A DNA stretch of 64,000 nt from Rhizorhabdus dicambivorans (GCF_002355275.1 NZ_CP023449.1:2892001-2956000), one strand, 5' to 3'; positions 21,878 to 30,639 are shown, counted from the first letter of the stretch. Numbers and translations: made by a program. The notes: generated from the letters alone by a model not told the origin.

Positions 21878-22800
21878 ACATGGCGGGGCAACCGCGCCGG
21901 CTTCTGTTCGTCACCGGCATGTCCGGCTCGGGCAAGAAGACCGCGCTGAAGGCGCTGGAGGACATGGGCTGGGAGACGGTCGACAATCTGCCGCTTTCGC
22001 TGCTCGACCGGCTGCTCGCCGCAAGCCCGCCCGAAGGCAGCGTCGATGATGAGCGTCCGCTGGCGCTCGGCATCGACAGCCGCACCCGCGATTTCGACAG
22101 CGCGGGCGTGGTTCGACGCGCCCGGTTGCTGCGCGCGCAGGGCCGCGATGCGGCGATATTGTTCCTCGACTGTTCGGGCGCCGAGCTGGCGCGCCGTTAT
22201 TCGGAAACGCGCAGCCGGCATCCGCTTGCCCAGGATCGGCAGGTGGAGGACGGGATAGCCGAGGAACGCCACCTGCTGAGCCCGCTGCGCGACGCCGCTG
22301 ACGAGCTGATCGACACCACCGACCGATCGACCAACGATCTCCAGGCCTATCTGCGGCGGGTATTTTCCGACTCGGTGGCGGGCGGCATCACGCTGACGGT
22401 CATGTCGTTCGGTTTCTCGCGCGGGGTGCCGCGCGACGCGGATCTGATGTTCGACATGCGCTTCCTGCGCAATCCGCACTGGGTGCCCGAGCTCAAGCCC
22501 CGTACCGGGCTCGACCCGGAAGTCGCCGCTTATGTGCAGGCGGATCCCACCTATGCCGAGGCCCGCGCACGGATCGAGGCGCTTATCCTCCTGCTGCTTC
22601 CGCGCTATGAAGCCGAGGGCAAAAGCTATGTGACCATCGCCATCGGTTGCACGGGAGGGAAGCACAGATCGGTACATTTCGCCGAGGCCCTCGCAATCGG
22701 GTTGCGCGAGGCCGGATTTTCGCCCACGGTCCGGCACCGCGAACTGACTCATCAGAAGTCGGACGACCAGGAGAGCACCGTGCCAGGCATTGGATCATGA
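21874..22800 (+). CDS. rapZ: RNase adapter / nucleotide-binding protein RapZ (YvcJ family)
   Basis: RapZ family proteins bind nucleotides and, in enterobacteria, guide RNase E to a small RNA controlling amino-sugar synthesis; the alphaproteobacterial role is less clear. The 308-residue protein has an N-terminal P-loop at residues 15-23 and the C-terminal signature region GCTGGKHRSVHFAE. The P-loop reads GMSGSGKKT, with lysine where Walker A normally has Ser or Thr directly after the lysine. It overlaps hprK by 4 bases and is followed by the EIIA gene. Confidence 0.9.
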   Translation: MNMAGQPRRLLFVTGMSGSGKKTALKALEDMGWETVDNLPLSLLDRLLAASPPEGSVDDERPLALGIDSRTRDFDSAGVVRRARLLRAQGRDAAILFLDCSGAELARRYSETRSRHPLAQDRQVEDGIAEERHLLSPLRDAADELIDTTDRSTNDLQAYLRRVFSDSVAGGITLTVMSFGFSRGVPRDADLMFDMRFLRNPHWVPELKPRTGLDPEVAAYVQADPTYAEARARIEALILLLLPRYEAEGKSYVTIAIGCTGGKHRSVHFAEALAIGLREAGFSPTVRHRELTHQKSDDQESTVPGIGS

Positions 22801-22819
22801 CGGGTGGATTTGTAGTCGG

Positions 22820-23227
22820 ATGATCGGATTGGTGCTCGTTACCCATGGCCGTCTAGCGGCCGAGTTCGTGACCGCGATGGAGCATGTCGTCGGTCCGCAG
22901 ACGGCGATCGAGGCGATCTGCATCGGTCCCGACGACGATATGGAAAGCCGCCGGGCGGACATCGCCCGCGCGGTGAAGGCCGTCGATGACGGTTCGGGCG
23001 TGATCCTGCTCACCGATCTGTTCGGCGGCACTCCGTCCAACCTCGCCATCTCGCTGATGGAGCCTGGCCGGGTCGAGGTTATCGCGGGCATCAACCTGCC
23101 GATGCTGATCCGTCTGGAAGGCGCGCGCAAGATGATGAAGATCAAGGCCGCCGTCGCCGCGGCGCGCGACGCCGGACGCAAATATATCTCGGTCGCATCC
23201 GAAGTGCTTGGGGAAGCCGCTGCATGA
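22820..23227 (+). CDS. PTS EIIA component, mannose class
   Basis: A 135-residue EIIA domain protein of the mannose/fructose class, the phosphoryl carrier acting after HPr in the regulatory PTS of alphaproteobacteria. The active-site histidine is His9 in LVLVTHGRLA; LTDLFGGTPSNLA is the conserved core. No membrane EIIB/C subunits are present, so a regulatory rather than a transport role is likely. I start at ATG 22820; the open frame extends 10 codons upstream. It overlaps the HPr gene by 4 bases. Confidence 0.92.
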   Translation: MIGLVLVTHGRLAAEFVTAMEHVVGPQTAIEAICIGPDDDMESRRADIARAVKAVDDGSGVILLTDLFGGTPSNLAISLMEPGRVEVIAGINLPMLIRLEGARKMMKIKAAVAAARDAGRKYISVASEVLGEAAA

Positions 23228-23496
23228 CCGTCCTGAGCCGTGAGGTCCAGATCACCAACATCCGGGGCCTTCACGCCCGCGCCAGCGCCAAGTTCGTCAC
23301 CCTCGCCAGCACCCATAGTGCCGAGGTGGAGGTGGAGAAGGACGGCTCGAAGGTCGCCGGCACGTCGATCATGGGGCTGATGATGCTGGGCGCCGCCAAG
23401 GGCGACAGCGTGATCATCTCCGCGACGGGCGATGGCGCGGAAAGGGCGCTCGCCGCGCTGGTCGAACTGGTCGAGGGCAAATTCGGCGAGGAATGA
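23224..23496 (+). CDS. ptsH: Phosphocarrier protein HPr
   Basis: Small phosphocarrier of the PTS. In its 90 residues the catalytic His17 sits in NIRGLHARAS, and the regulatory serine equivalent is Ser48 in KVAGTSIMGLMML. It is the last gene of the chvI-chvG-hprK-rapZ-EIIA-HPr run. Enzyme I (ptsP) is not in the window, so the complete phosphorelay must be completed elsewhere. The inverted repeat 33 bases downstream may act as the transcript end. Confidence 0.95.
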   Translation: MTVLSREVQITNIRGLHARASAKFVTLASTHSAEVEVEKDGSKVAGTSIMGLMMLGAAKGDSVIISATGDGAERALAALVELVEGKFGEE

Positions 23497-23528
23497 CGCC
23501 GATTTCATAGCGGCTGCCATATATCGGT

Positions 23529-23613
23529 GTCATGCTGAACTCGTTTCAGCATCCACCCATCCGCACTGTCCCCTCTTGTGGCGCGGTGGATACTGAAACA
23601 AGTTCAGGATGAC
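23529..23613. repeat. Long imperfect inverted repeat (GCTGAACTCGTTTCAGCATCC family)
   Basis: The arms at 23529-23556 and 23585-23613 are complementary with about three mismatches around a spacer of roughly 28 bases. The arm core TGCTGAACTCGTTTCAGCAT is itself nearly palindromic. The element fills the gap between HPr and the RNA methyltransferase gene, and its right arm falls inside the upstream part of that reading frame. It looks like a dispersed REP-type element. Confidence 0.75.
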
Positions 23614-24435
23614 GAAGAGAGGATCATCCCCCTGCCCCGCCAGATCACCGCCTTCTCCAACCCGCTGATAAAACGCGTCCGGTCGCTGCGCGAGAAGCGG
23701 CATCGGCGCGAAGAAAGGCTGTTCCTGGCCGAGGGACTGCGCATCCTGACCGAGGCCAGCGAAGCGGGAGTGCTGCCGGAATTCGTCTTCTTCGCGAAGG
23801 ATGGCGCCCAGCATCCGCTGGCCAGGGCGTTGATCGATGCAGTCGAGGCCCGGGGCGGCGAAGCGATCGAAACCGATCGCGACATCCTGGCCAAGCTGTC
23901 GGGCAAGGATAACCCGCAGACCGTCATCGGGGTCTATCGGGAGTTCGAAACCGGCCTCGCCCGCATCGATCGCGCGGCTGCCGACATCTGGATCGTCGCC
24001 CAGTCGCTGCGCGATCCCGGGAATCTCGGCACCATATTGCGCACTGGCGACGCCGTCGGCGCCGGCGGGCTGATCCTGGTCGACGACTGTGTCGATCCCT
24101 TTTCGGTCGAGGCGGTACGCGCGACGATGGGCGCGCTGTTCACCCAGCGGATCGCCACCGCGCGCTGGCCGGAGTTCCTCACCTGGCTGCGCGCCGGCCC
24201 CGGCCAGCTGGTCGGTACCAGCCTGAACGCCACGCAGGACTATCAGGCTCCGCGCTACGAGGCTCCGACCTTCATCCTCGTCGGCAATGAGGCGCAGGGC
24301 CTTCCCGCCGATTATGAAGCCCGATGCGATCTGCTGGTGAAGATGCCAATGCTTGGCAAGGCGGACAGCCTCAACGTCGCCGTCGCGACGGCGGTGATGG
24401 CCTATGAAGTGCTCAACCAGCGGCGGCCCCGCTGA
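23578..24435 (+). CDS. TrmH/SpoU-family RNA 2'-O-methyltransferase
   Basis: SAM-dependent enzyme of the SPOUT fold that methylates a ribose in rRNA or tRNA. The 285-residue frame has an N-terminal substrate-binding domain (FSNPLIKRVRSLREK onward) and the C-terminal SPOUT knot with QSLRDPGNLGTILRT, LVGNEAQGLP and ADSLNVAVATAVMAYE. The 5' boundary is unusual: the only normal start codon is GTG at 23578, which lies within an inverted repeat. The conserved protein begins around PRQITAFSNP (about 23634), so a rare start such as CTG near 23632, with AGAGGA upstream, is possible. Exact RNA target unknown. Confidence 0.87.
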   Translation: MARWILKQVQDDEERIIPLPRQITAFSNPLIKRVRSLREKRHRREERLFLAEGLRILTEASEAGVLPEFVFFAKDGAQHPLARALIDAVEARGGEAIETDRDILAKLSGKDNPQTVIGVYREFETGLARIDRAAADIWIVAQSLRDPGNLGTILRTGDAVGAGGLILVDDCVDPFSVEAVRATMGALFTQRIATARWPEFLTWLRAGPGQLVGTSLNATQDYQAPRYEAPTFILVGNEAQGLPADYEARCDLLVKMPMLGKADSLNVAVATAVMAYEVLNQRRPR

Positions 24436-24443
24436 GGCGGCCG

Positions 24444-24932
24444 ATGAGCGAGCAGAAGCCCAATTACATAACGCCTGCCGGCTTCGCCGCGATGCGCGCC
24501 CGATATGATCAGCTGTTCGGCACCGAACGGCCGGCGCTGGTCGAGGTGATCAGCTGGGCGGCAGGCAATGGCGACCGCTCGGAGAATGGCGACTATATCT
24601 ATGGCCGCAAGAAGCTGCGCGAGATCGATCGCGAGCTGGCGCATCTGTCGCGGCGCATGAAGGCCGCCAAAGTTGTAGATCCCGCGCGGCAGGAGGACCG
24701 CAGCAAGGTCTTCTTCGGCGCCACCGTCACGATCGTCGACGAAGATGATGTCGAGCGCATCGTGACACTGGTGGGAATCGATGAATCCGATGCGAGCGCC
24801 GGCAGGATCAGCTGGATTTCCCCCCTGGCTCATGCGCTGAAGGGCGCCTCGGTGGGCGATCTGCGCCGGGTCAACCTGCCCGGCGGCGTCCGCGAGCATG
24901 AGATTCTCGCGATTCGCTATCCCGATCCCTGA
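24444..24932 (+). CDS. greB: Transcription elongation factor GreB-like
   Basis: Gre factors enter the RNA polymerase secondary channel and stimulate cleavage of backtracked transcripts. The 162-residue protein has the N-terminal coiled coil (YITPAGFAAMRARYDQLF onward) with the acidic tip GDRSENGDYIYGRKK, then the C-terminal FKBP-like domain with SWISPLAHAL. The tip and length fit GreB better than GreA. It starts 8 bases after the methyltransferase stop and probably shares its transcript. Confidence 0.9.
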   Translation: MSEQKPNYITPAGFAAMRARYDQLFGTERPALVEVISWAAGNGDRSENGDYIYGRKKLREIDRELAHLSRRMKAAKVVDPARQEDRSKVFFGATVTIVDEDDVERIVTLVGIDESDASAGRISWISPLAHALKGASVGDLRRVNLPGGVREHEILAIRYPDP

Positions 24933-25057
24933 ACGTTCGCTGAAATGTCAGGAAAACCTCCTGTTCCGTAGCGGTTGTCCCGTTACGGATCAGGCACTTA
25001 GTCGAATCATCTCAAGTTTCGCATCGACTTGAAGCGTCGATGCGGTATTTTTCCGCC

Positions 25058-25597
25058 ATGGGCTACGAGGGCATTTCGAAACTTACCGCACGGCAGCGCG
25101 ACTGCCTGCGCCTCGTGCTGCACCATAAACAGTCCAAGGAAATCGGTCGCGAGCTCGGCATCTCGCCGATGACGGTCGACAACCATTTCCGTAGCGCGAT
25201 CCAGACTCTCGGCGTTTCCAACCGCCTCGAAGCGGCGCTTCTGCTCGATTCCTTTGAGCGTGGCGAGACTAGTCAGCAATTGACTAGTCAACCGGAAACC
25301 GTTGTTTCCCGGCCCCAGAGGCCCATCATGTCCTCACCGGCCGATGTCGGAGACGGGCAGAGAGAAATGTACAGCGCACTTCGCGAGGACCAGGTCCCCT
25401 ACCGGACCTACCGAGAGATAGGCATCGTCGATTTCCCCTTGCCCGTGCCTACCAGGGGGAAGCCACGCAATGACCTGACGATCGCCCAACGCCTGTTCTG
25501 GATCGCCATATTGGTTTTCGGAATGGGGCTGGGTGCCGGCGCGTTACTGTCAGGCTTCGCCGCACTGTCGAACATCGTCCTGGCGCTCAAGCGCTAG
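25058..25597 (+). CDS. LuxR-type HTH protein with C-terminal membrane anchor
   Basis: A 179-residue protein with an N-terminal LuxR/FixJ-type helix-turn-helix (about residues 8-65, including LTARQRDCLRLVLHHK and GISPMTVDNHF). A proline- and polar-rich linker follows, then a single transmembrane helix near the C-terminus (about 148-172). No receiver or ligand domain is present, so it may be a membrane-tethered DNA-binding regulator. I chose ATG 25058 because the start then aligns with the paralog at 33548; ATG 25040 is also possible. It lies upstream of a hypothetical and four paralogous membrane proteins, which it could regulate. Confidence 0.8.
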   Translation: MGYEGISKLTARQRDCLRLVLHHKQSKEIGRELGISPMTVDNHFRSAIQTLGVSNRLEAALLLDSFERGETSQQLTSQPETVVSRPQRPIMSSPADVGDGQREMYSALREDQVPYRTYREIGIVDFPLPVPTRGKPRNDLTIAQRLFWIAILVFGMGLGAGALLSGFAALSNIVLALKR

Positions 25598-25648
25598 GCC
25601 ATTTCCTTCAACTGATCGGTGCGCCCGTCCCGGCGCAAGGGGAGAGTT

Positions 25649-25990
25649 ATGTCCAACAATCGTGATGAAGCAACGCTGCGTGTCTATGCCGCGCTGGAGG
25701 AATATGAGCGGGCCCTGGATATCGCCGCCAACCGTGGCGCCAAGCTTGCCGCCGAACTGCCGCAGGCACGCCTGGACGGCAATTTCGCCATGGAGGTGGC
25801 GCATGATGCGTTCGCCAACTTTTTCGGCTCGCTCTCGACCATCATCGCGGCCCGGGGCCAGGTCGTAGAGGGCCATCGCCAGCTCGCGGTCGTGCAGCGC
25901 AAGTTCAAGCTGCCGGTGGTCTCGACCGGCGACAAGGGCGATCCGATCCAGCCGATCTATCGCGAGGAAATTCCGCGCCGGGTCGCCTGA
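25649..25990 (+). CDS. Hypothetical protein, helical, soluble
   Basis: A 113-residue protein with no recognised domain, signal or membrane segment. It is mainly helical by composition (alanine, glutamate and arginine-rich, for example LRVYAALEEYERALDIAANRGAK), with a C-terminal YREEIPRRVA. The ATG at 25649 has a good GGGGAGAG site. It sits between the HTH-membrane protein and the first of four paralogous membrane proteins, so it may belong to that unit. Codon use is like normal chromosomal genes, unlike the AT-richer genes just downstream. Confidence 0.7.
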   Translation: MSNNRDEATLRVYAALEEYERALDIAANRGAKLAAELPQARLDGNFAMEVAHDAFANFFGSLSTIIAARGQVVEGHRQLAVVQRKFKLPVVSTGDKGDPIQPIYREEIPRRVA

Positions 25991-26039
25991 CACACTAGTT
26001 CACCTCTTGACCCCGGCCCTTCCCAGGTGGATGGGCCGG

Positions 26040-26495
26040 ATGGTGAGCAGGCAGATCATATATGGTGCCCTCATGTGGGGCGTCTTCTTCTATTCCCTCC
26101 GGCGCGGGACCTGGGAGGAGAGATTGGCGGCTGGCGGACTTCTCGCGGCCTCCTATCTAACTGTTCTCGTGCTCAGCCCCTATGTCGTGCGGTACCATGA
26201 GGTGGAAATCCCGGTCGTCCTCGTAGACACCATATTGATGTTCGTCCTTCTGTATATATCTCTGAAGTCAGATCAGTTCTGGCCTCTTTGGCTCACGGCC
26301 ATGCAGGGCCTGACGATATTGTCCCATTTTGCCATTTACGTTCCTCACATCATTCCATGGGCGTATTGGAACGCGGCAGTCATCTGGGCATATCCGATGC
26401 TGATTGTTCTGGGCATCGCCATCTATCGCCGTAGTCATAAGCGAGGGGTCAAGCTCAAACGCTCCGGTGGCAGGCCGTTCTCCCCGAACCTGTGA
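26040..26495 (+). CDS. Small polytopic membrane protein, paralog 1 of 4
   Basis: A protein of about 151 residues with four predicted transmembrane helices. It shares the family pattern YGxLMW, then RRGxWEER after the first helix, a second hydrophobic pair, FWPLWLTAMQGLTILSH, and a final helix after WAYPMLIVLGIA. I use ATG 26040 (AGGTGG nine bases upstream) to match the paralogs; a TTG at 26007 or ATG at 26031 are alternatives. Base composition is visibly poorer in G+C than the flanks. Function unknown; no enzymatic motif is seen. The C-terminus is basic (YRRSHKRGVKLKRSGGR), suggesting a cytoplasmic tail. Confidence 0.75.
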   Translation: MVSRQIIYGALMWGVFFYSLRRGTWEERLAAGGLLAASYLTVLVLSPYVVRYHEVEIPVVLVDTILMFVLLYISLKSDQFWPLWLTAMQGLTILSHFAIYVPHIIPWAYWNAAVIWAYPMLIVLGIAIYRRSHKRGVKLKRSGGRPFSPNL

Positions 26496-26514
26496 ACGCA
26501 CCAGAATAGGCGCA

Positions 26515-26976
26515 ATGAACCTTTCATATCACTGGTGGGACCACATTTGGACCTTCAGGCCCTTGGCCTACGGAATCCTAATGTGGACAGTTTCGGTCTA
26601 CGCCTTCCGGCGAGGCGGGTGGGAGGAGCGTCTTACCGCCGTTGGCTTCTTGGCCAATTCATATCTGACCCTCATGGTCATAGTGCCGGACGGCAACCAA
26701 TATCACCGCGTCGAAGCGCTGGTGTTGAGCATCGATATCATTTTCCTTGTCCAGTTGATATTGACGGCGCTGCGATCGAGACGCTTCTGGCCGATGTGGC
26801 TTGCTGCCATGCAGGGCATGACCATATTGGCGCATCTCCTGCCACTCATGCCCCATGCCTTACCCATCATATATCGCGACGCCACCGCGCTCTGGAGCTA
26901 CCCGATGTGGTTCGTGCTGGCATTGGCGGTCGGTAACCGTCCCGCTCAGCAAGCGAGGTACGGTGATTCCGAATAG
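26515..26976 (+). CDS. Small polytopic membrane protein, paralog 2 of 4
   Basis: A protein of 153 residues with four predicted membrane helices, homologous to its three neighbours. Shared elements are TFRPLAYGILMW, YAFRRGGWEERL, FWPMWLAAMQGMTILAH, LMPHALPIIYRDATALWSYP, and a hydrophobic last helix. The start is the ATG beginning MNLSYHWWDH, about 20 bases after paralog 1. No known domain is recognised. The conserved Trp-Glu-Glu-Arg after helix 1 and the Tyr-Asp pair before the last helix are the best candidates for functional residues. Confidence 0.75.
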   Translation: MNLSYHWWDHIWTFRPLAYGILMWTVSVYAFRRGGWEERLTAVGFLANSYLTLMVIVPDGNQYHRVEALVLSIDIIFLVQLILTALRSRRFWPMWLAAMQGMTILAHLLPLMPHALPIIYRDATALWSYPMWFVLALAVGNRPAQQARYGDSE

Positions 26977-27060
26977 CTCTTCGCTTATTTCTCCAGCTAC
27001 CACCATTTCCACCATTGCTGTACCAGCCACCCGACGCGTCACAAGCCGTTCGGGGAGTCC

Positions 27061-27525
27061 ATGGACAGTCTGTACGATCGGCTCCCAGGCCTGCTGACAT
27101 TCCGCCCGCTGCTCTACGGAATCCTGATGTGGTTCGTGTGCATCTACGCTTTCCTCCGCGGTGGATGGGAGGAGCGGATCGCAATTTTAGTCCTTATTAT
27201 ATCCGCCTACCTGACGTTTGTGCTCAGCGCACTGTTTCGATCCCGATACACAGATCTTGAATGGCCCATATTTCTCGGAGATGTGGTCACTTTCATTGTT
27301 CTTCAGCTGCTCGCGATGCAATCCAAAAAGTTCTCGCCTCTATGGCTCGCCGCCTTCAGCGGTGTGGTGCTCCTCTCGCATCTCGCTCCCCTAATGCCCG
27401 GAATGCTACCTGCGACATATCATGATGCGATAGCGATTTGGGGCTATCCCAGTCTGATAGTGTTGGCGCTCGGCATCGCGAACCACCATCGGACAAAGAT
27501 GCAGATCCTGGCGCGACCAACATAA
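27061..27525 (+). CDS. Small polytopic membrane protein, paralog 3 of 4
   Basis: A protein of 154 residues with four predicted membrane helices. It shows the family elements LTFRPLLYGILMW, YAFLRGGWEERI, PLWLAAFSGVVLLSHLAPLMPG, ATYHDAIAIWGYP and ALGIANHHR. It is closest by eye to paralog 4 (the same AAF-G-VLLSH and GIANHHR segments), so those two likely arose by a late tandem duplication. A GGGGAG site precedes the ATG. About 84 bases separate it from paralog 2. Function unknown. Confidence 0.78.
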   Translation: MDSLYDRLPGLLTFRPLLYGILMWFVCIYAFLRGGWEERIAILVLIISAYLTFVLSALFRSRYTDLEWPIFLGDVVTFIVLQLLAMQSKKFSPLWLAAFSGVVLLSHLAPLMPGMLPATYHDAIAIWGYPSLIVLALGIANHHRTKMQILARPT

Positions 27526-27668
27526 CCAGCAAGCCTTGGCTGGCCTGGCGCTGCTGTACATCGGTACCTCGACACCGGGCCGACGAGCGGCCTCAGCGCA
27601 TTGCGGATATTGGCCCAGATCGCATTTTCCCCTACGGTCAACGATGGTCTCTGGGGGCGACGCCGCTG

Positions 27669-28250
27669 ATGTCGATGGACGATCTGGCTGAGTATCTCCC
27701 CACATTGCTGACCTTCAGGCCCCTGCTCTACGGAATCCTGCTGTGGAGCATATTCGTCTACGCTTTTCGGCGCGGCGGATGGGAGGAGAGGACGGTGATC
27801 CTGGCCTCCGTTCTGAGCACCTATCTCACCGTCATTTTCACGGTTTCGTTTCGCATCCGATATACGAAGATCGAGCTACCAATAGTCTTGATCGATCTGG
27901 GGGTATTCCTGCTGCTTCAAGGGATTGCCCTGAAGTCGGCGAAATTCTGGCCGCTATGGCTTGCCGCCTTCGAAGGCGTGGTTCTGCTGTCGCACATGGC
28001 TCCGCTGATGCCGGGAGTGGTGCCGCGAACCTATTATGACGCCACGGCGCTCTGGAGCTACCCCAAGCTCATCGTACTGGCTTTCGGCATCGCAAATCAT
28101 CACAGGGCAGCCGTACAGGCTGCATCCGCCAAAACGGAAAAAGGGGGTCAGGCGGCCGGCGCCAAGGCCCCTCTTTACAGTCGGCTCCCTATCCTCAGTG
28201 CCTTACCGCGACCTCGCCGCCATCGGGGCTGGTCGCGCCCTTCAAGGTGA
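27669..28250 (+). CDS. Small polytopic membrane protein, paralog 4 of 4, with basic C-terminal extension
   Basis: A protein of 193 residues: the same four-helix core as paralogs 1-3 (LTFRPLLYGILLW, YAFRRGGWEERT, FWPLWLAAFEGVVLLSHMAPLMPG, TYYDATALWSYP) plus a C-terminal tail of roughly 50 residues rich in lysine, arginine and proline. The tail runs over the end of the convergent lon gene by 56 bases, so it may be a read-through extension after loss of the original stop. ATG at 27669 or 27675. Function unknown. Confidence 0.75.
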   Translation: MSMDDLAEYLPTLLTFRPLLYGILLWSIFVYAFRRGGWEERTVILASVLSTYLTVIFTVSFRIRYTKIELPIVLIDLGVFLLLQGIALKSAKFWPLWLAAFEGVVLLSHMAPLMPGVVPRTYYDATALWSYPKLIVLAFGIANHHRAAVQAASAKTEKGGQAAGAKAPLYSRLPILSALPRPRRHRGWSRPSR

Positions 28251-30597
28251 GCGCCAGTTCGTCGGCCTCAGTCCAGTCGATCGCGGTGAGGTGATCGGCC
28301 AGCGCCAGTGCCAGCACCTCGTCGACATGGGCCACGGGGATGATCTTCAGCCCCTCGCGGATGTTGGCCGGGATCTCGACGAGGTCCTTCTCATTGTCCT
28401 TGGGGATCAGCACCGTGGTGATGCCGCCGCGCAGCGCCGCCAGCAGCTTTTCCTTGAGCCCGCCGATCGGCAGCACGCGGCCGCGTAGCGTCACCTCACC
28501 GGTCATCGCCACTTCCTTGCGGACGGGCACGCCGGTCAGGGTCGAGACGATCGCGGTGGTGATGCCGATACCGGCCGAGGGGCCGTCCTTGGGCACCGCG
28601 CCCTCGGGCAGGTGGATGTGGATGTCCTTGCGGGCGATCAGGCTGGGCTTGATGCCATAGGCCGGCGCGCGCGCCTTGACGAAGCTGAAAGCCGCCTGGA
28701 CGCTCTCCTTCATCACGTCGCCCAGCTTGCCGGTCGTGTTGATCCCGCCCTTGCCGGGCACCGTCACCGCCTCGATCGTCAGCAACTCGCCGCCGACCTC
28801 GGTCCAGGCGAGACCCGTGACCGCACCGACCTGGTCCTCCTCCTCGCCGATGCCGAAACGATATTTCCGGACGCCCGCGAAATCGGCCAGGTTCTCGGGG
28901 GTGATGACGATCTTCTCGCCCTTGCCCTCCAGGATACGCCGCAGGCTCTTGCGCGCGAGCTTGGCGATCTCGCGCTCCAGCGTGCGGACACCGGCCTCGC
29001 GGGTATAATAGCGGATCAGGTCGCGCAGCCCTTCGTCGGTCAGTTCGAACTCGCCGGGCTTCAGGCCATGCGCCTCGATCTGCTTGTCGCGCAGATGCTC
29101 CTTAGCGATCTCGACCTTCTCGTCCTCGGTATAGCCCTCCAGACGGATGATCTCCATGCGGTCGAGCAGCGGCTGGGGCAGGTTCAGGCTGTTCGCGGTG
29201 CACACGAACATCACGTCCGAGAGATCGACGTCGATCTCCAGATAATGATCCTGGAACTTGTTGTTCTGCTCCGGATCGAGCACCTCCAGCAACGCCGAGG
29301 CAGGGTCCCCTCGGAAATCCTGGCCGAGCTTGTCGATCTCGTCGAGCAGGAACAACGGGTTGGAAGTGCCCGCCTTCTTCAGGTTGGTAACGATCTTACC
29401 GGGCAGCGATCCGATATAGGTACGCCGATGGCCACGAATCTCGGCCTCGTCGCGCACGCCACCCAGCGACTGGCGCACGAACTCGCGCCCCGTCGCCTTG
29501 GCGATCGAGCGGCCAAGCGAGGTCTTGCCGACGCCCGGAGGGCCGACGAGGCACAGGATCGGCCCCTTCAGCTTGTTGGTACGCGCCTGCACCGCCAGAT
29601 ATTCGACGATCCGGTCCTTGACCTTCTCCAAACCATGATGATCGGCATCCAGCACCGCCTGGGCCGCCGCGATATCCTTCTTGAGCTTGGACTTCTTGCC
29701 CCAGGGCAGGCCCAGCAGCACGTCCAGATAATTGCGGACGACGGTCGCCTCGGCGGACATGGGCGCCATGGTGCGCAGCTTCTTTAGTTCGGCATTGGCC
29801 TTGCCGCGCGCTTCCTTGGACAGCTTCAGCTTGGCGATCTTCGCGGCGAGTTCGGCCAGCTCGTCGCCGCCTTCCTCGCCCTCGCCATTGCCCAGCTCGC
29901 GCTGGATCGCCTTGAGCTGCTCGTTGAGATAATATTCGCGCTGCGTCTTCTCCATCTGCCGCTTGACCCGGCTCCGGATCTTCTTCTCGACCTGGAGCAC
30001 GCCCAGCTCGCCTTCCATCAGCGCGAAGGCCATTTCCAGCCGCTTGGCGGGATCGAGTTCGATCAGCAGCGCCTGCTTGTCGGCGACCTTGATCGAGATG
30101 TTGGCGGCGACCGCATCGGCAAGTTTCGAAGCCTCCTCGATCTGGCCCAGCTGGACCGACGTTTCGGCGGGCAGCTTCTTGTTCAGCCGAGCATAATTCT
30201 CGAACTGGTCGACCACCGACCGCATCAGCGCGGAAACCTCGGTTCCCTCCGCCTCGACATCCTCGATCGTCTCGACCGTCGCGGTCAGGTGCGCCTCGTC
30301 CTGGTCGAGCGTCTCGAGCCTGGCGCGCTGCTTGCCCTCGACCAGCACGCGCACCGTCCCGTCGGGCAGCTTGAGCAGCTGCAGCACCGTCGCGATCACG
30401 CCCAGATCATAGAGCGCATCGCGATCGGGATCGTCCTCCGCCGGATCGAGCTGTGCCACCAGGAAGATCGACTTGTCAGCAGCCATCGCACTCTCGAGCG
30501 CCGCCACGGACTTCTCGCGGCCGACGAACAAGGGTACGATCATGTGCGGGAAAACGACGATATCGCGCAGCGGCAATACGGGCAGTGTCTCGGTCAT
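28195..30597 (-). CDS. lon: ATP-dependent protease Lon
   Basis: Cytosolic AAA+ serine protease that degrades misfolded and regulatory proteins. The 800-residue protein has the N-terminal LAN domain ([13 protein letters not shown] at the start), a coiled middle region, and an AAA+ module with Walker [11 protein letters not shown] near residue 350. The C-terminal protease domain has the catalytic Ser in [10 protein letters not shown] near residue 673 and the Lys in [12 protein letters not shown] near residue 716. It is divergent from the OpgC-like gene, and its 3' end overlaps paralog 4 on the other strand. Confidence 0.97.
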   Translation of the reverse strand: MTETLPVLPLRDIVVFPHMIVPLFVGREKSVAALESAMAADKSIFLVAQLDPAEDDPDRDALYDLGVIATVLQLLKLPDGTVRVLVEGKQRARLETLDQDEAHLTATVETIEDVEAEGTEVSALMRSVVDQFENYARLNKKLPAETSVQLGQIEEASKLADAVAANISIKVADKQALLIELDPAKRLEMAFALMEGELGVLQVEKKIRSRVKRQMEKTQREYYLNEQLKAIQRELGNGEGEEGGDELAELAAKIAKLKLSKEARGKANAELKKLRTMAPMSAEATVVRNYLDVLLGLPWGKKSKLKKDIAAAQAVLDADHHGLEKVKDRIVEYLAVQARTNKLKGPILCLVGPPGVGKTSLGRSIAKATGREFVRQSLGGVRDEAEIRGHRRTYIGSLPGKIVTNLKKAGTSNPLFLLDEIDKLGQDFRGDPASALLEVLDPEQNNKFQDHYLEIDVDLSDVMFVCTANSLNLPQPLLDRMEIIRLEGYTEDEKVEIAKEHLRDKQIEAHGLKPGEFELTDEGLRDLIRYYTREAGVRTLEREIAKLARKSLRRILEGKGEKIVITPENLADFAGVRKYRFGIGEEEDQVGAVTGLAWTEVGGELLTIEAVTVPGKGGINTTGKLGDVMKESVQAAFSFVKARAPAYGIKPSLIARKDIHIHLPEGAVPKDGPSAGIGITTAIVSTLTGVPVRKEVAMTGEVTLRGRVLPIGGLKEKLLAALRGGITTVLIPKDNEKDLVEIPANIREGLKIIPVAHVDEVLALALADHLTAIDWTEADELALTLKGATSPDGGEVAVRH

Positions 30598-30639
30598 CTA
30601 GTCTCCGTTCGGAACGCCGCGTGGACGCCCCTCGGCGAC

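Noticed and set aside
27526-27668. A degenerate fifth paralog between paralogs 3 and 4
   Set aside because: None of the shared motifs (YGILMW, GGWEER, LSH) appears in any frame of this 143-base gap.
25058-28250. Phage or defence island
   Set aside because: No integrase, nuclease, toxin-antitoxin signature or attachment-site repeat was seen around the array, so a defence label is unsupported.
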